A DNA stretch of 64,000 nt from Mycobacterium szulgai (GTDB taxonomy: Bacteria; Actinomycetota; Actinomycetes; Mycobacteriales; Mycobacteriaceae), in NCBI RefSeq assembly GCF_002116635.1, contig NZ_LQPW01000086.1, positions 62,001 to 126,000 on the forward strand, in the 5' to 3' direction. Position 1 is the first letter of the stretch. Every line of letters begins with the position of its first letter. Made by a program: the position numbers and the translations under genes. This document shows positions 25,968 to 34,614 of the stretch, one piece after another. Below the pieces are notes generated by a model. That model made no database searches. It was given only the letters and a program-made list of their open reading frames with translations, and had not been told where the DNA came from.

Positions 25968-26753
25968 TTACACGCTGGGCGCAGCGCCGGCGGCGTCGAA
26001 GACTCGCGCGGCCGACGGCGCGCCTCGGGCGATCACCACCGGCATCGAAGTCGCCGCGTGGGTGCTCAAGATCGTGTGCACCACCTCGACGAGGTCCTCG
26101 ACGGGCATCAGCTTGCCGGGCATGCAGCCGCGTGACACCCACAGCGGGTAGGCCTTCATAGCCAGCTCGCGGTCCCAGCCGACGTTCATCCCGGTGGCGG
26201 CATCACCTTCGCCGCCCGCGCACTCCCCCACAATCAGGCAGGTGAAGCCGATATCGGGGTGCTCGGTTCGCCAGGCTTCGACAAGCCGCTCCAGCGCCGC
26301 CTTGCTGACACCATATGCACCCAGCCCCGGCCACGGCGGCCCGAAGCTGCCGGCGTCGGAAGACAGGTAAACCACCTTGCCCCCGGCACTCAGGTGCGGC
26401 AGTGCGGCCGCCGTCACCAGAGAGGCCCCGATGACGTTGGTATCGAAGACGCGTCGCCAGGTCTCCGCGTCGGTGTCGGCCAGGGCAACCAGTGGACTTA
26501 TCGCGGGCGCGTAGACGACGTTGTCGATGCCGCCCAGAGCATCGGCAGCGGCATTGATGGCTGAGCGGCACGACGCCTCGTCTGTGACGTCACACGCGAT
26601 GGCGACGGCTCCGGGTCCCGCTTCCTGCGCTGCCGCCTCGGTGCGTTCCTGCCGGCGGGCCAGCATGGCGACCTGAGCGCCGCGCCGCGCCAGGCCGATA
26701 CCGATACAGCGGCCCAGCCCGCTTGATGCGCCGACGACTACCGTTTTCGACAT
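25968..26753 (-). CDS. Short-chain dehydrogenase/reductase
   Basis: 261-residue SDR with GASSGLG at 8-14, a serine pair near 132 (YLSSDAG) and YGVSK as catalytic Tyr/Lys. The usual NNAG is replaced by VYAPA, so the cofactor-site turn differs from the canonical family. It is followed by the SDR at 25116 and may form an operon with it. Substrate not identifiable. Confidence 0.87.
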   Translation of the reverse strand: MSKTVVVGASSGLGRCIGIGLARRGAQVAMLARRQERTEAAAQEAGPGAVAIACDVTDEASCRSAINAAADALGGIDNVVYAPAISPLVALADTDAETWRRVFDTNVIGASLVTAAALPHLSAGGKVVYLSSDAGSFGPPWPGLGAYGVSKAALERLVEAWRTEHPDIGFTCLIVGECAGGEGDAATGMNVGWDRELAMKAYPLWVSRGCMPGKLMPVEDLVEVVHTILSTHAATSMPVVIARGAPSAARVFDAAGAAPSV

Positions 26754-26896
26754 ATCCGCCCTCCAGCCGAACGCAAAGTGTGCCCGGGGTCGAGGCTACG
26801 CGGCGCGTTTTACCGCCGTGGCGGCTGCTTGTCCGGTTTGCGAATTAATGGGCCTGGCGGAAGCCCTCGCGGCGAGGTCCGGATACGTTGAGAAAC

Positions 26897-27499
26897 GTGC
26901 GCGACAAATCGCAACGTCGACAGCAGTGGTCCCTGGTAGGCGGCTTTCGCTACGTGGCCCGCGATGACCATTGGGAATGGTCAGACGAGGTCGCTCATAT
27001 GCACGGCTACGAACCGGGCACCGTCACGCCGACCACCGCATTGGTTTTGTCACACAAGCATCCCGACGACAGACCGACAGTGGCCGAATTGATCGAGCAG
27101 GTCCGCCGGTACGGGGTGCCGTTCAGCGGCCGGCACCGGATTATCGACACCGGCGGCGACGAGCACGTCGTGATCGTGGTGGGTGACTTGTTCTACGACG
27201 ATGACGGCCTGCCCGCCGGCACCTCCGGCTTTTACGTCGACATCACCAAACAGCTCAATACCGATGTCCAGCAACGGCTTTCCGAGGCGATGACGGCGGT
27301 CGCGGCGCGGCGCGCGGTGATCGACCAGGCTCTCGGCATGGTGATGCTGCGATTTCACGTCGACGCCGGTGACGCCTTCCAACTGCTGACCAAGCTCTCG
27401 CAAGACTTGAACATCAAGCTGCGCACCATCGCCGAATGTCTGGCCTCCGATATCCCCGACCGTGAGCGCCTGCTCGACATGGTCAGCCGCGACCAGTGA
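26897..27499 (+). CDS. PAS-ANTAR RNA-binding antiterminator
   Basis: About 200 residues: an N-terminal PAS domain (WEWSDEVAHMHGY near 25-37, ending with FYVDITKQL) followed by an ANTAR domain (IDQALGMVMLRFHVDAGDAF near 142-161). ANTAR domains bind tandem RNA hairpins to prevent termination. The start is GTG 26897 because TACGTT plus 7 nt is a leaderless promoter; TTG 26888 is less likely. Lies next to stress-related genes. Target transcripts unknown. Confidence 0.88.
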   Translation: MRDKSQRRQQWSLVGGFRYVARDDHWEWSDEVAHMHGYEPGTVTPTTALVLSHKHPDDRPTVAELIEQVRRYGVPFSGRHRIIDTGGDEHVVIVVGDLFYDDDGLPAGTSGFYVDITKQLNTDVQQRLSEAMTAVAARRAVIDQALGMVMLRFHVDAGDAFQLLTKLSQDLNIKLRTIAECLASDIPDRERLLDMVSRDQ

Positions 27500-27520
27500 G
27501 CAGATCAGCCAAGTAGCTGC

Positions 27521-28081
27521 TCAGCCCTTGCCGAGGATGGCGTCTCGCGCCCGGTCCATCATCGCCGCGAACGGACCCGCAACCAGGTTCGCCATCTGGG
27601 ATTCGACTCCGGCGTGTGGCCGGGTGGGCGCGATCACTTCGGCGAGTTTGGCGGCTCGGCCCATCTTTTGGAGTTCATCGCTGCTCAATTGCTCTACCAG
27701 CTTGGTGAATTCGTCTTTTTCTTCGTGTTCGGCGTGATCGAGAACCGCGTCGCGAAGTTCCTGCAGTTGGGAGGTGAATTCGGCGCTGTCCACATCGAGC
27801 CGTTCCAAATCCTTGAGAACCGTTTTGGCCTCATGCTCTTCCTCGAGCCGCTTTTCGACTACCGCTTTGCCGTCAGCGATCTTTCGCTTGACGCGCGGGT
27901 GCACGATCTCCTCTTCCACCGTTTCGTGGACGGCGAGCAGACGTCGAAGTTCCACGAAGGCTTCTTCTCGTTGCTTGCCGGATGCTGACAGCGTCTCTTC
28001 GAACAGCGATTTGATCTGCTCGTGTTGGCTGACCAGGAAGTCGACCACATCGTCGGGCGACTGGATGGCGTTGGAAGCCAT
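27521..28081 (-). CDS. Hemerythrin HHE domain protein
   Basis: 186 residues. The iron-binding helix pattern is visible: His near 20 (SQHEQIKSLF), HETVEEEIVHP in helix 2, EEHEAK in helix 3 and DHAEHEEKDEF in helix 4, together supplying a di-iron site. Such proteins sense or store O2/NO and are often stress-induced in mycobacteria. ATG 28081 has GGGGAGGA upstream. Divergent from a membrane protein that has a SigF-like promoter. Confidence 0.88.
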   Translation of the reverse strand: MASNAIQSPDDVVDFLVSQHEQIKSLFEETLSASGKQREEAFVELRRLLAVHETVEEEIVHPRVKRKIADGKAVVEKRLEEEHEAKTVLKDLERLDVDSAEFTSQLQELRDAVLDHAEHEEKDEFTKLVEQLSSDELQKMGRAAKLAEVIAPTRPHAGVESQMANLVAGPFAAMMDRARDAILGKG

Positions 28082-28193
28082 AGTTGTCCTCCCCATTGAC
28101 CTTGATTGTTTTTCTTCAAGCGCGCCGGGCTGGTTAATTGCGCGCTGATGGGCGGCTACCCGACCAGTGCGGGTGCCAAACGCGGTGTGCGGC

Positions 28194-28219
28194 GTTTAGC
28201 GCTTCGGCGCGCAGGGTAG
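28194..28219 (+). promoter_or_regulatory. SigF-type promoter
   Basis: GTTT, a 16-nt spacer, then GGGTAG fits the mycobacterial SigF/SigB-like consensus GTTT-N15-17-GGGTA. It lies 35 nt before the membrane protein start at 28254. The surrounding hemerythrin, STAS and ANTAR genes are the sort of functions found in general-stress regulons, which supports the call. Confidence 0.6.
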
Positions 28220-28253
28220 GAGTAGGGCTCAAACGTCTATCGCGAGGAGCGAC

Positions 28254-28565
28254 GTGGATCACCTCAAAAGCGACCCGGTCGACCACCACCGCACGACCCG
28301 TCAGCATGCCGGCGAATCCCTGATCAACGGCATGAACGCGGGCGGGGTCGCGGGCGTGGCGGTGGGTGTCATCGCACTCATCGTGGGTTTGTTTGCGCTC
28401 GCGACTGGCGAGATTGTCGTCGGCGTGGTCGCTCTGATTGTCGCTGTGGCGGCCGGCGGCGCTGGTCTGCTTTGGCTCAGATATGCCCATCGCCGGGTCC
28501 GCAAAGCGGAATTACGTTGGCATGAAACCCATTCCGACGAGGCGCCGCCACCGCCTAGCAGCTGA
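28254..28565 (+). CDS. Small two-helix membrane protein, predicted SigF-dependent
   Basis: 103 residues: polar His-rich N-terminus, two adjacent glycine/valine-rich helices (about 30-51 and 54-75), then a basic C-terminal tail. GAGGAG lies 5 nt before GTG 28254. No known domain, but the type is frequent among small stress-induced envelope proteins. It ends directly where the convergent STAS gene ends. Confidence 0.75.
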   Translation: MDHLKSDPVDHHRTTRQHAGESLINGMNAGGVAGVAVGVIALIVGLFALATGEIVVGVVALIVAVAAGGAGLLWLRYAHRRVRKAELRWHETHSDEAPPPPSS

Positions 28566-29021
28566 TCACGCGGACCTTGTCCGGTGCCGCGGTAGGTGCG
28601 GCCGATCGGGTCCAGACAGCACCTGACGGCGGGTGTGAATGTCGTCTTCGATGAGTTGCAGGGCTTCGGGAACCGAATCGACGATGGCCAAGCCGTGATC
28701 GGAGATGACGCGCGTCAACCGGCTCAACGCGGGACCGTCCACCACTACGCAATTGAGGCCGAACAAGATTCGAAAGCAAGCAATACCAAGGAAATCGACA
28801 CAACTCAGGTCGACGATCAGCGGTGTGTCCAGCTGGGAGAAACGCCGAATCGCTTGGGACACTTGGCCGGCATTCGACGAGTCGACCTCGCCGGTGACGC
28901 GTAGCAGGATGGCCAGGCTGCGCGCGTGAACTCGCACGCGGGCCCCGGTACAGTCGATCGCACGCCACGGCCGGGCATGTTCTGCGTGGCCGGCTGAGGA
29001 TTTTTCGTGAGGGTACGTCAT
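28566..29021 (-). CDS. STAS-domain anti-sigma-factor antagonist
   Basis: 151 residues. The STAS core strands are seen in LLRVTGEVDSSNA (about 40-52) and LIVDLSCVDFLGIACFRIL (about 68-86), where the Ser/Cys region normally carries the phospho-site; here Ser73 or the following Cys would take the position, so phosphorylation control is uncertain. Likely acts in SigF/SigB partner switching. The start ATG 29021 is chosen; the frame upstream is antisense to the aldo-keto reductase. Confidence 0.8.
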   Translation of the reverse strand: MTYPHEKSSAGHAEHARPWRAIDCTGARVRVHARSLAILLRVTGEVDSSNAGQVSQAIRRFSQLDTPLIVDLSCVDFLGIACFRILFGLNCVVVDGPALSRLTRVISDHGLAIVDSVPEALQLIEDDIHTRRQVLSGPDRPHLPRHRTRSA

Positions 29022-29141
29022 GTGATTGCGCCCATCAAAAGTGGTGGTGCTAATGCCAGCTGTGGACTCAACCTGCAGAAAGTGTAGTCCCGCCCACGCT
29101 CGCCGGATACCGGAATCGACCACATCAGTACGGTGGTGAAC

Positions 29142-30110
29142 ATGAAATTTGTCGAGGTCGACGGAGTTGGAAAAGTCAGCCGCATCGGACTGGGCACCTG
29201 GCAGTTCGGTTCCCGCGAGTGGGGCTACGGGGACCGCTACGCTTCGGGTGCCGCGCGAGACATCGTGCAGCGCGCCCTCGCCCTGGGGGTCACGCTGTTC
29301 GACACCGCTGAGGTGTACGGCCTGGGCAAAAGCGAGCGGATTCTCGGCGAGGCGCTTGGTGACCGGCGCTCCGAGGTGGCCGTGGCCAGCAAGGTCTTCC
29401 CGGTCGCCCCATTTCCGGCGGTGATCAAGCAGCGCGAACGCGCCAGCGCTCGGCGGCTGCAGCTCGACCGCATCCCCCTCTACCAGATCCACCAGTCCAA
29501 CCCGGTGGTCCCCGATTCGGTGATCATGCCGGGAATGCGCGACCTGCTCGAAAGCGGCGATATCGGCGCGGCCGGCGTCTCGAACTACTCCCTGTCCCGG
29601 TGGCAGCTCGCCGATGCCGCACTGGGCCGTCCCGTGGTCAGCAACCAGGTGCATTTCTCACTGGCCCACCCGCAGGCGCTCGACCGTCTGGTTCCGTTCG
29701 CTGAGAGCGAGAATCGCATCATCATCGCCTACAGCCCGTTGGCGCAGGGACTGCTGGGCGGTAAATACGACGTCGACAACCGGCCCGGTGGCGTTCGTGC
29801 GCTCAATTCGTTGTTCGGTACCGAGAACCTGCGACGCATCGAACCGCTGTTACAGACATTGCGCTCGGTTGCTGCCGAGGTCGACGCGAAACCGGCGCAG
29901 GTTGCGCTGGCCTGGCTGATCAGCCTGCCGGGCGTGGTCGCCATTCCCGGGGCGTCCAGCGTCGAGCAGCTCGAGTTCAACGTCGCCGCCGCCGACATCG
30001 AGCTCAGTGCCGAATCCCGCGATGCGCTCACCGCCGCGGCGCGCGCGTTTCGGCCGGTATCGACCGGGCGCTTCCTCACCGACATGGTCCGCGAGAAACT
30101 GCGCCGCTGA
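29142..30110 (+). CDS. Aldo/keto reductase
   Basis: 322-residue TIM-barrel oxidoreductase with the catalytic tetrad context FDTAEVYGLGKSE (Asp/Tyr near 56-61), a Lys in ASKVF and the His of YQIHQSN; the NADPH-binding C-terminal segment with IPGASS is present. ATG 29142 follows TACGGT plus 7 nt, a leaderless start; GTG 29133 is the longer option. Substrates are probably aldehydes or ketones. Confidence 0.9.
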   Translation: MKFVEVDGVGKVSRIGLGTWQFGSREWGYGDRYASGAARDIVQRALALGVTLFDTAEVYGLGKSERILGEALGDRRSEVAVASKVFPVAPFPAVIKQRERASARRLQLDRIPLYQIHQSNPVVPDSVIMPGMRDLLESGDIGAAGVSNYSLSRWQLADAALGRPVVSNQVHFSLAHPQALDRLVPFAESENRIIIAYSPLAQGLLGGKYDVDNRPGGVRALNSLFGTENLRRIEPLLQTLRSVAAEVDAKPAQVALAWLISLPGVVAIPGASSVEQLEFNVAAADIELSAESRDALTAAARAFRPVSTGRFLTDMVREKLRR

Positions 30111-30345
30111 CGCGGCCTTGCGCCGGATGCTTCACCGCGTATCGATGGCTACTCCCCGGCGCGGTGAAGCCTCCGGTGTCGTCGAAGAAAGCCCACTCCC
30201 CCTCGTCGTTGACCTCCATGCGCCAACCCAACTCGGAATTGGCGCCGACCGACCGGATAAACCAGGCGTACGCGGCCTCCGCATTGTCGAAATTTTTCGT
30301 CGCGACAATTTTGCCCTGCGGAGTGATAACTCGAAACTCAGGCAT
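30076..30345 (-). CDS. Small hypothetical protein
   Basis: 89 residues. The first 60 are well-formed and acidic with several aromatic residues (AYAWFI, WRMEV, WAFFDD), which argues for a folded domain; the last 25 overlap the convergent aldo-keto reductase gene and look less coding. Family not recognised. It lies 71 nt upstream of nothing on its own strand, so it is monocistronic. Confidence 0.55.
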   Translation of the reverse strand: MPEFRVITPQGKIVATKNFDNAEAAYAWFIRSVGANSELGWRMEVNDEGEWAFFDDTGGFTAPGSSHRYAVKHPAQGRVSGAVSRGPCR

Positions 30346-30416
30346 TTCGTCTGATTAGCCAGTCCGCTGGGCTTTCAACCGCGCTTTAGCCGCAGGTGGC
30401 GCCTATTTGACGAGCA

Positions 30417-32357
30417 CTAAACCGTGCGTGCCAACCGCTCGGCAAGCAGCTCGGCGAACCGCGCCGGGTCCTCGAGCACCCCGCCTTCGGCGAGAAGCGC
30501 TGTCCCGTAGAGCAATTCGGCTGTCTCCGCGACGGCAGGGTCCTCGCTGCGGTCTTGGTGGGCTTGGCGCAAACCGGTGACGAGCCGATGGTTTGGGTTG
30601 AGTTCGAGGATCCGCTTGCCGACAGGGACATCCTGGCCGGAAGCCCGGTAGATGCGCGCGAGCGCCGGCGTCATCCCGAAGGCGTCGGTGATCAGGCACG
30701 CGGGAGAGTCGGTGAGCCGGGTGGACAACCGCACTTCCTTGACGTGCTCGCTGAGCGTCTCCTTCAGCCAGGCCAGCAGGTCGGCGAACTCTTTCTGCTG
30801 CTCCTCGCGCTCGGCCTCGGACTGGTCTTCCTCGGAGTCCAGATCCACCTCGCCCTTGGCCACCGACTGCAGCGGCTTGCCGTCGAATTCGGTCACCGTT
30901 CCCACCCAGACCTCGTCGACCGGGTCGGTCAGCAGCAGCACCTCGTAGCCCTTGGCCTTGAACGCCTCCAGGTGCGGCGACTTCACCAGTTGCTGGCGGG
31001 TCTCGCCGGTGGCGTAGAAGATCTGCGTCTGGCCCTCCTTCATCCGCTCGACGTACTCGGCCAAGGTGGTGGGTTCTTCTTCGCTGTGGGTGGAGGCGAA
31101 CGACGAGACCCGAAGCAATGCCTCCTGGTTGTCGATGTCGGACAGCAGGCCCTCCTTGAGGACCTTGCCGAACTGGGTCCAGAATGTGCGGTAATCCTCG
31201 GGCCGGTCGGTCTGTATCTCTTTGATCACCGACAGGACCTTCTTGGTGAGGCGACGGCGGATCGCATTGATCTGCCGGTCCTGCTGCAGGATTTCGCGGG
31301 AAACGTTGAGCGAGAGGTCCTGTGCGTCGACGACGCCCTTGATGAAGCGCAGGTACTCGGGCATCAGCTGATCGCAATCGCCCATGATGAATACGCGTTT
31401 GACATACAGCTGGACGCCGATCTTGGCGTCACGGTTGAACAAGTCGAACGGGGCGTGGGACGGGATGAACAGCAACGCCTGGTATTCGAAGGTGCCCTCG
31501 GCCTTCATCGAGATGACCTCGAGCGGGTCGTCCCAGGCGTGCGCGATGTGCTTGTAGAACTCCTTGTACTCCTCTTCGGAGACCTCGTCCTTCGGCCTGG
31601 CCCACAGCGCCTTCATCGAGTTGAGGGTCTCGGTCTCGATGGTGACCGTTTCTTCGCCCGGCTCTTCGCCTTCCTCAGGGGCCGGCGGCGGGGTGCGCCG
31701 CTCCACATCCATCCGGATGGGCCAGGCAATGAAGTCGGAGTACTGCTTGACCAGGTTTTTGATCTTCCACTCTGAGGTGTAGTCGTGCAGTTCGTCTTCT
31801 ACGTCTTCGGGCTTGAGGTGCAGGGTTACCGACGTGCCCTGCGGCGCGTTTTCGACTGACTCAATGGTGTAGGTGCCCTCGCCGCTGGATTCCCAGCGGG
31901 TGGCCTCGCTCTCACCGGCCTTATGGGTAAGCAGTTCGACCTTGTCGGCCACCATGAAGGCCGAGTAGAAGCCGATACCGAACTGACCGATCAATTCCTC
32001 GGAGGCGCCGTCGCCCTTGGCTTCGCGCAGCTGCTGGCGCAGCTCGGCGGTACCCGACTTGGCCAGGGTGCCGATCAGGTCGACGACCTCGTCGCGCGTC
32101 ATGCCGATGCCGTTGTCGCGAATGGTGAGAGTTCTTGCTTCTTTGTCGACGTCGATCTGGACGTGCAGATCGGAGGTGTCGACATTGAGCTCTTTGTTGC
32201 GCAGGGCTTCCAGCCGCAGCTTGTCCAGGGCATCGGATGCGTTGGAAATCAACTCCCGCAGAAAAGAATCCTTATTCGAGTAGACCGAATGGACCATCAA
32301 ATCCAACAGCTGACGGGCCTCGGCCTGGAACTCCAACTGCTCGACATGCGTGTTCAT
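30417..32357 (-). CDS. htpG: Molecular chaperone HtpG (Hsp90)
   Basis: 646 residues, the usual bacterial Hsp90 length. The GHKL ATPase domain shows FLRELISNASDALDK (about 30-44), DNGIGM and GQFGIGFYS; middle-domain and C-terminal dimerisation regions follow in order. It is an ATP-dependent cytosolic chaperone. ATG 32357 is chosen because MNTHVEQLEFQAE is the conserved start; TAAATT lies 8 nt upstream, near-leaderless. A single CGCAAG follows the -10, but no repeat array. Confidence 0.97.
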   Translation of the reverse strand: MNTHVEQLEFQAEARQLLDLMVHSVYSNKDSFLRELISNASDALDKLRLEALRNKELNVDTSDLHVQIDVDKEARTLTIRDNGIGMTRDEVVDLIGTLAKSGTAELRQQLREAKGDGASEELIGQFGIGFYSAFMVADKVELLTHKAGESEATRWESSGEGTYTIESVENAPQGTSVTLHLKPEDVEDELHDYTSEWKIKNLVKQYSDFIAWPIRMDVERRTPPPAPEEGEEPGEETVTIETETLNSMKALWARPKDEVSEEEYKEFYKHIAHAWDDPLEVISMKAEGTFEYQALLFIPSHAPFDLFNRDAKIGVQLYVKRVFIMGDCDQLMPEYLRFIKGVVDAQDLSLNVSREILQQDRQINAIRRRLTKKVLSVIKEIQTDRPEDYRTFWTQFGKVLKEGLLSDIDNQEALLRVSSFASTHSEEEPTTLAEYVERMKEGQTQIFYATGETRQQLVKSPHLEAFKAKGYEVLLLTDPVDEVWVGTVTEFDGKPLQSVAKGEVDLDSEEDQSEAEREEQQKEFADLLAWLKETLSEHVKEVRLSTRLTDSPACLITDAFGMTPALARIYRASGQDVPVGKRILELNPNHRLVTGLRQAHQDRSEDPAVAETAELLYGTALLAEGGVLEDPARFAELLAERLARTV

Positions 32358-32464
32358 AACGCAAGAATTTAGCGAGGCGGGATTCGGCCGTTGCGGCAGG
32401 GATGGTCTTCGGGCAACCACGCGGTGTTATCGGCACGCCACCCAGGAATCGACCACCAAGATCC

Positions 32465-33757
32465 TCACGCGTCTTGCCGGGCGCAATCAGCGCTACCGGC
32501 CAGCTCGTCCACTATTTCCGCCAGACAAGCAAAGCCGGGCGCCGCCGCCACTTCCGCGGCAATGCGTCGGCTCGCTTCGCGGTAACGGGGTTGACTCAGC
32601 ACGGCAAGGATGTCTCTGCGCAGGGCGCTGGACGTGGGTCGCTCGGTTCGCAGCCGACGTCCCACGCCCGACCATGCCACCCGGGCGCCCACCTCGGGTT
32701 TGTCCTCTTTGCCACCGGTGGCGACGATCGGAACGCCATAGCGCAATGCGTACTGCACCCCGCCGTATCCACCGTTGGTGACGTACACGTCGGTGCGAGG
32801 CAGCAGCTCGCCGTACGGCAGATACATCGCCGCTCGGGCATTTTCGGGCAATGGTGGCAGGGTATCGAGTGGACGGCCACCGGTACTGACCACGATGAGA
32901 ACATTCTCATTGGCGAGGGCTTGCAAGGTGGGGGCGATGACTTGCCGGTAGTCGACATTGGCGACAGTGCCCTGGGTGACATGCACGACGGGCCGGGTGC
33001 CGTCGAGGTCAGACCACCAGTCCGGTAGCTCGGCCTGCGAGTCGGTGATGAGCGGCCCGGCGAAGTGCAGCGTGGCCGGCGCATCGGAGCGGGGATACTC
33101 GAAACCCCGCACTGTGAACTGCACGATCGCTTCGGCGCGAGTGGGCCAGTCGAAGAGCGAACATGGCAGTTGCTTGCCATGCGCCTGGCGATGCATCTGA
33201 TCGCCAATAGCGTTGGGTTTCTTCAGCATCCGCCGGCTGACTGCGGCAAGTGCGGCGTTGCGTGGTCTGTTGGCCCATCGCGCGGGCAATAGTCCCATGC
33301 CGAACGGCGCGGTGTCGACGCTGGAGATAGGCAGTGGCACAACGCCGCACACGACGACCGGCGGACGCGCGCGCCGCTCGTGTCCGAGAAGTATCGCGCC
33401 GCCCATCGAAGCCGGTTCGAGCAGCAACACATCGGCCGGCCGGGCCGCGTGGGCCGCCATCATGGTCTCGTACTGGGATTTAGCCGGGCCAACGAAGATG
33501 TGCTCGATGTCGAACGCGGCCGCCTTGGTTCCCTTCAACTTGGCTCGCTCGGGAAATTGCCGAAGCAGCGCCTCGTCGTAATCCGCGTCGGCCGGCAGCG
33601 GTAGGTGCGATGCGCCCGTCGCGGCGACCCTATCGGCGAAGCGAGCGCCAGTGATGAACCGGACGTGGTCGCCGCGCTCGACAAGACCTCGCGCGATGGT
33701 CAATAGCGGCGTGACGTGGCCATGGGCGGGGATGCTGGCCATGAGGATCGATGCCAT
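32465..33757 (-). CDS. UDP-glycosyltransferase-like (macrolide/GT1 family) enzyme
   Basis: 430-residue GT-B enzyme. The N-terminal IPAHGHVTPLL (about 9-19) with the catalytic-type histidine, and the C-terminal donor-binding region (VTQGT near 260, then TNGGYGGVQYALRYGVPIV near 335-353) are hallmarks of GT1 macrolide and lipid glycosyltransferases. Donor sugar and acceptor are unknown; mycobacterial relatives glycosylate lipids or drugs. Divergent from a TetR regulator across a palindrome, so probably repressed by it. Confidence 0.88.
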   Translation of the reverse strand: MASILMASIPAHGHVTPLLTIARGLVERGDHVRFITGARFADRVAATGASHLPLPADADYDEALLRQFPERAKLKGTKAAAFDIEHIFVGPAKSQYETMMAAHAARPADVLLLEPASMGGAILLGHERRARPPVVVCGVVPLPISSVDTAPFGMGLLPARWANRPRNAALAAVSRRMLKKPNAIGDQMHRQAHGKQLPCSLFDWPTRAEAIVQFTVRGFEYPRSDAPATLHFAGPLITDSQAELPDWWSDLDGTRPVVHVTQGTVANVDYRQVIAPTLQALANENVLIVVSTGGRPLDTLPPLPENARAAMYLPYGELLPRTDVYVTNGGYGGVQYALRYGVPIVATGGKEDKPEVGARVAWSGVGRRLRTERPTSSALRRDILAVLSQPRYREASRRIAAEVAAAPGFACLAEIVDELAGSADCARQDA

Positions 33758-33781
33758 GTCGCGCCCCTAGGGTCACATTAC

Positions 33782-33798
33782 ATACTGTCCTGTAGTAT
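33782..33798. promoter_or_regulatory. Palindrome ATACT-N7-AGTAT, candidate TetR operator
   Basis: Five-base arms around 7 nt lie in the 49-nt gap between the glycosyltransferase and the TetR gene. The right arm overlaps a TAGTAT -10 element 8 nt before the TetR start, so binding would block its own transcription and, by position, that of the glycosyltransferase. Confidence 0.6.
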
Positions 33799-33806
33799 TC
33801 ATTATT

Positions 33807-34475
33807 ATGCCACGGCAGTCAATATCGGAACAGCCTTCTCGTCGTGCCCGCACCTACCGCTCAGAACTGCGGCAACTGCAGGCAGAGCAAACACGGTCCC
33901 GAGTGATCACCGCCGCGGCTGAGCTATTTGCCGAATACGGCTACGCGCGAACCACTTTCGCAAAGATCGCCGGTAAAGCCGGTGTCTCTCCGGAGACAGT
34001 GCAGGGAAATGGCCCCAAGGCCGCCCTACTGATCGCTGCGGCCGAGTACGCCGCGTTCGGCGTGACTGGCGAGCAGGACATTCTCCATCTCGAGGCTGGC
34101 CGTCGCATCCTCGCAGCCCAGGACCGCGACGAGGCGCTCGACGTTCTCGTCCGCGCCCAGACCGAGGTGCACGAACGGACCGCACGGCTGGCACCGGCGC
34201 TTATCGGCGGCGCCTCCGCCGATCCCGAACTGGACGGCTATCTGACTAAGCTGACCGCCAGCATCAACCAACAGATCCGGCGAGTATTTGAGGTTTTCCG
34301 CGAGCGCGATTGGCTGCGTGACGATGTCTCGTTCGACGAGCTGGTCGAAACGGCCGCGGTGATTTGCAGCGTCGAAAGCTTCCTGCGAATTACCCATCGC
34401 GACGGCTGGAGCGTCGCGCGTTATCGCAGGTGGGTTCGGCGCGTACTGGCCGAAAGCATTTTCAGACATACCTGA
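33807..34475 (+). CDS. TetR-family transcriptional regulator
   Basis: 222 residues. The N-terminal helix-turn-helix (RSRVITAAAELFAEYGY then TTFAKIAGKAGVSPETV, about 31-66) is typical TetR; the recognition helix continues with a QGNGPKAAL segment. The ligand domain is not assigned. Divergent partner of the glycosyltransferase, with the operator candidate between them; the ligand may be the glycosyltransferase's acceptor. Confidence 0.9.
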   Translation: MPRQSISEQPSRRARTYRSELRQLQAEQTRSRVITAAAELFAEYGYARTTFAKIAGKAGVSPETVQGNGPKAALLIAAAEYAAFGVTGEQDILHLEAGRRILAAQDRDEALDVLVRAQTEVHERTARLAPALIGGASADPELDGYLTKLTASINQQIRRVFEVFRERDWLRDDVSFDELVETAAVICSVESFLRITHRDGWSVARYRRWVRRVLAESIFRHT

Positions 34476-34614
34476 GCTTTAGTGCCCGCGAAGGTGTCTT
34501 AGTTCTCTATGCTCAGCTCATGACAGGCAGTATTGCCGCGTCGAACGTGCGTCCGGATAGCCAGGTCCGGCAGGGCACTGCCGGTCGTTCCCGATAGCAA
34601 CGAAGGCCACTCCG

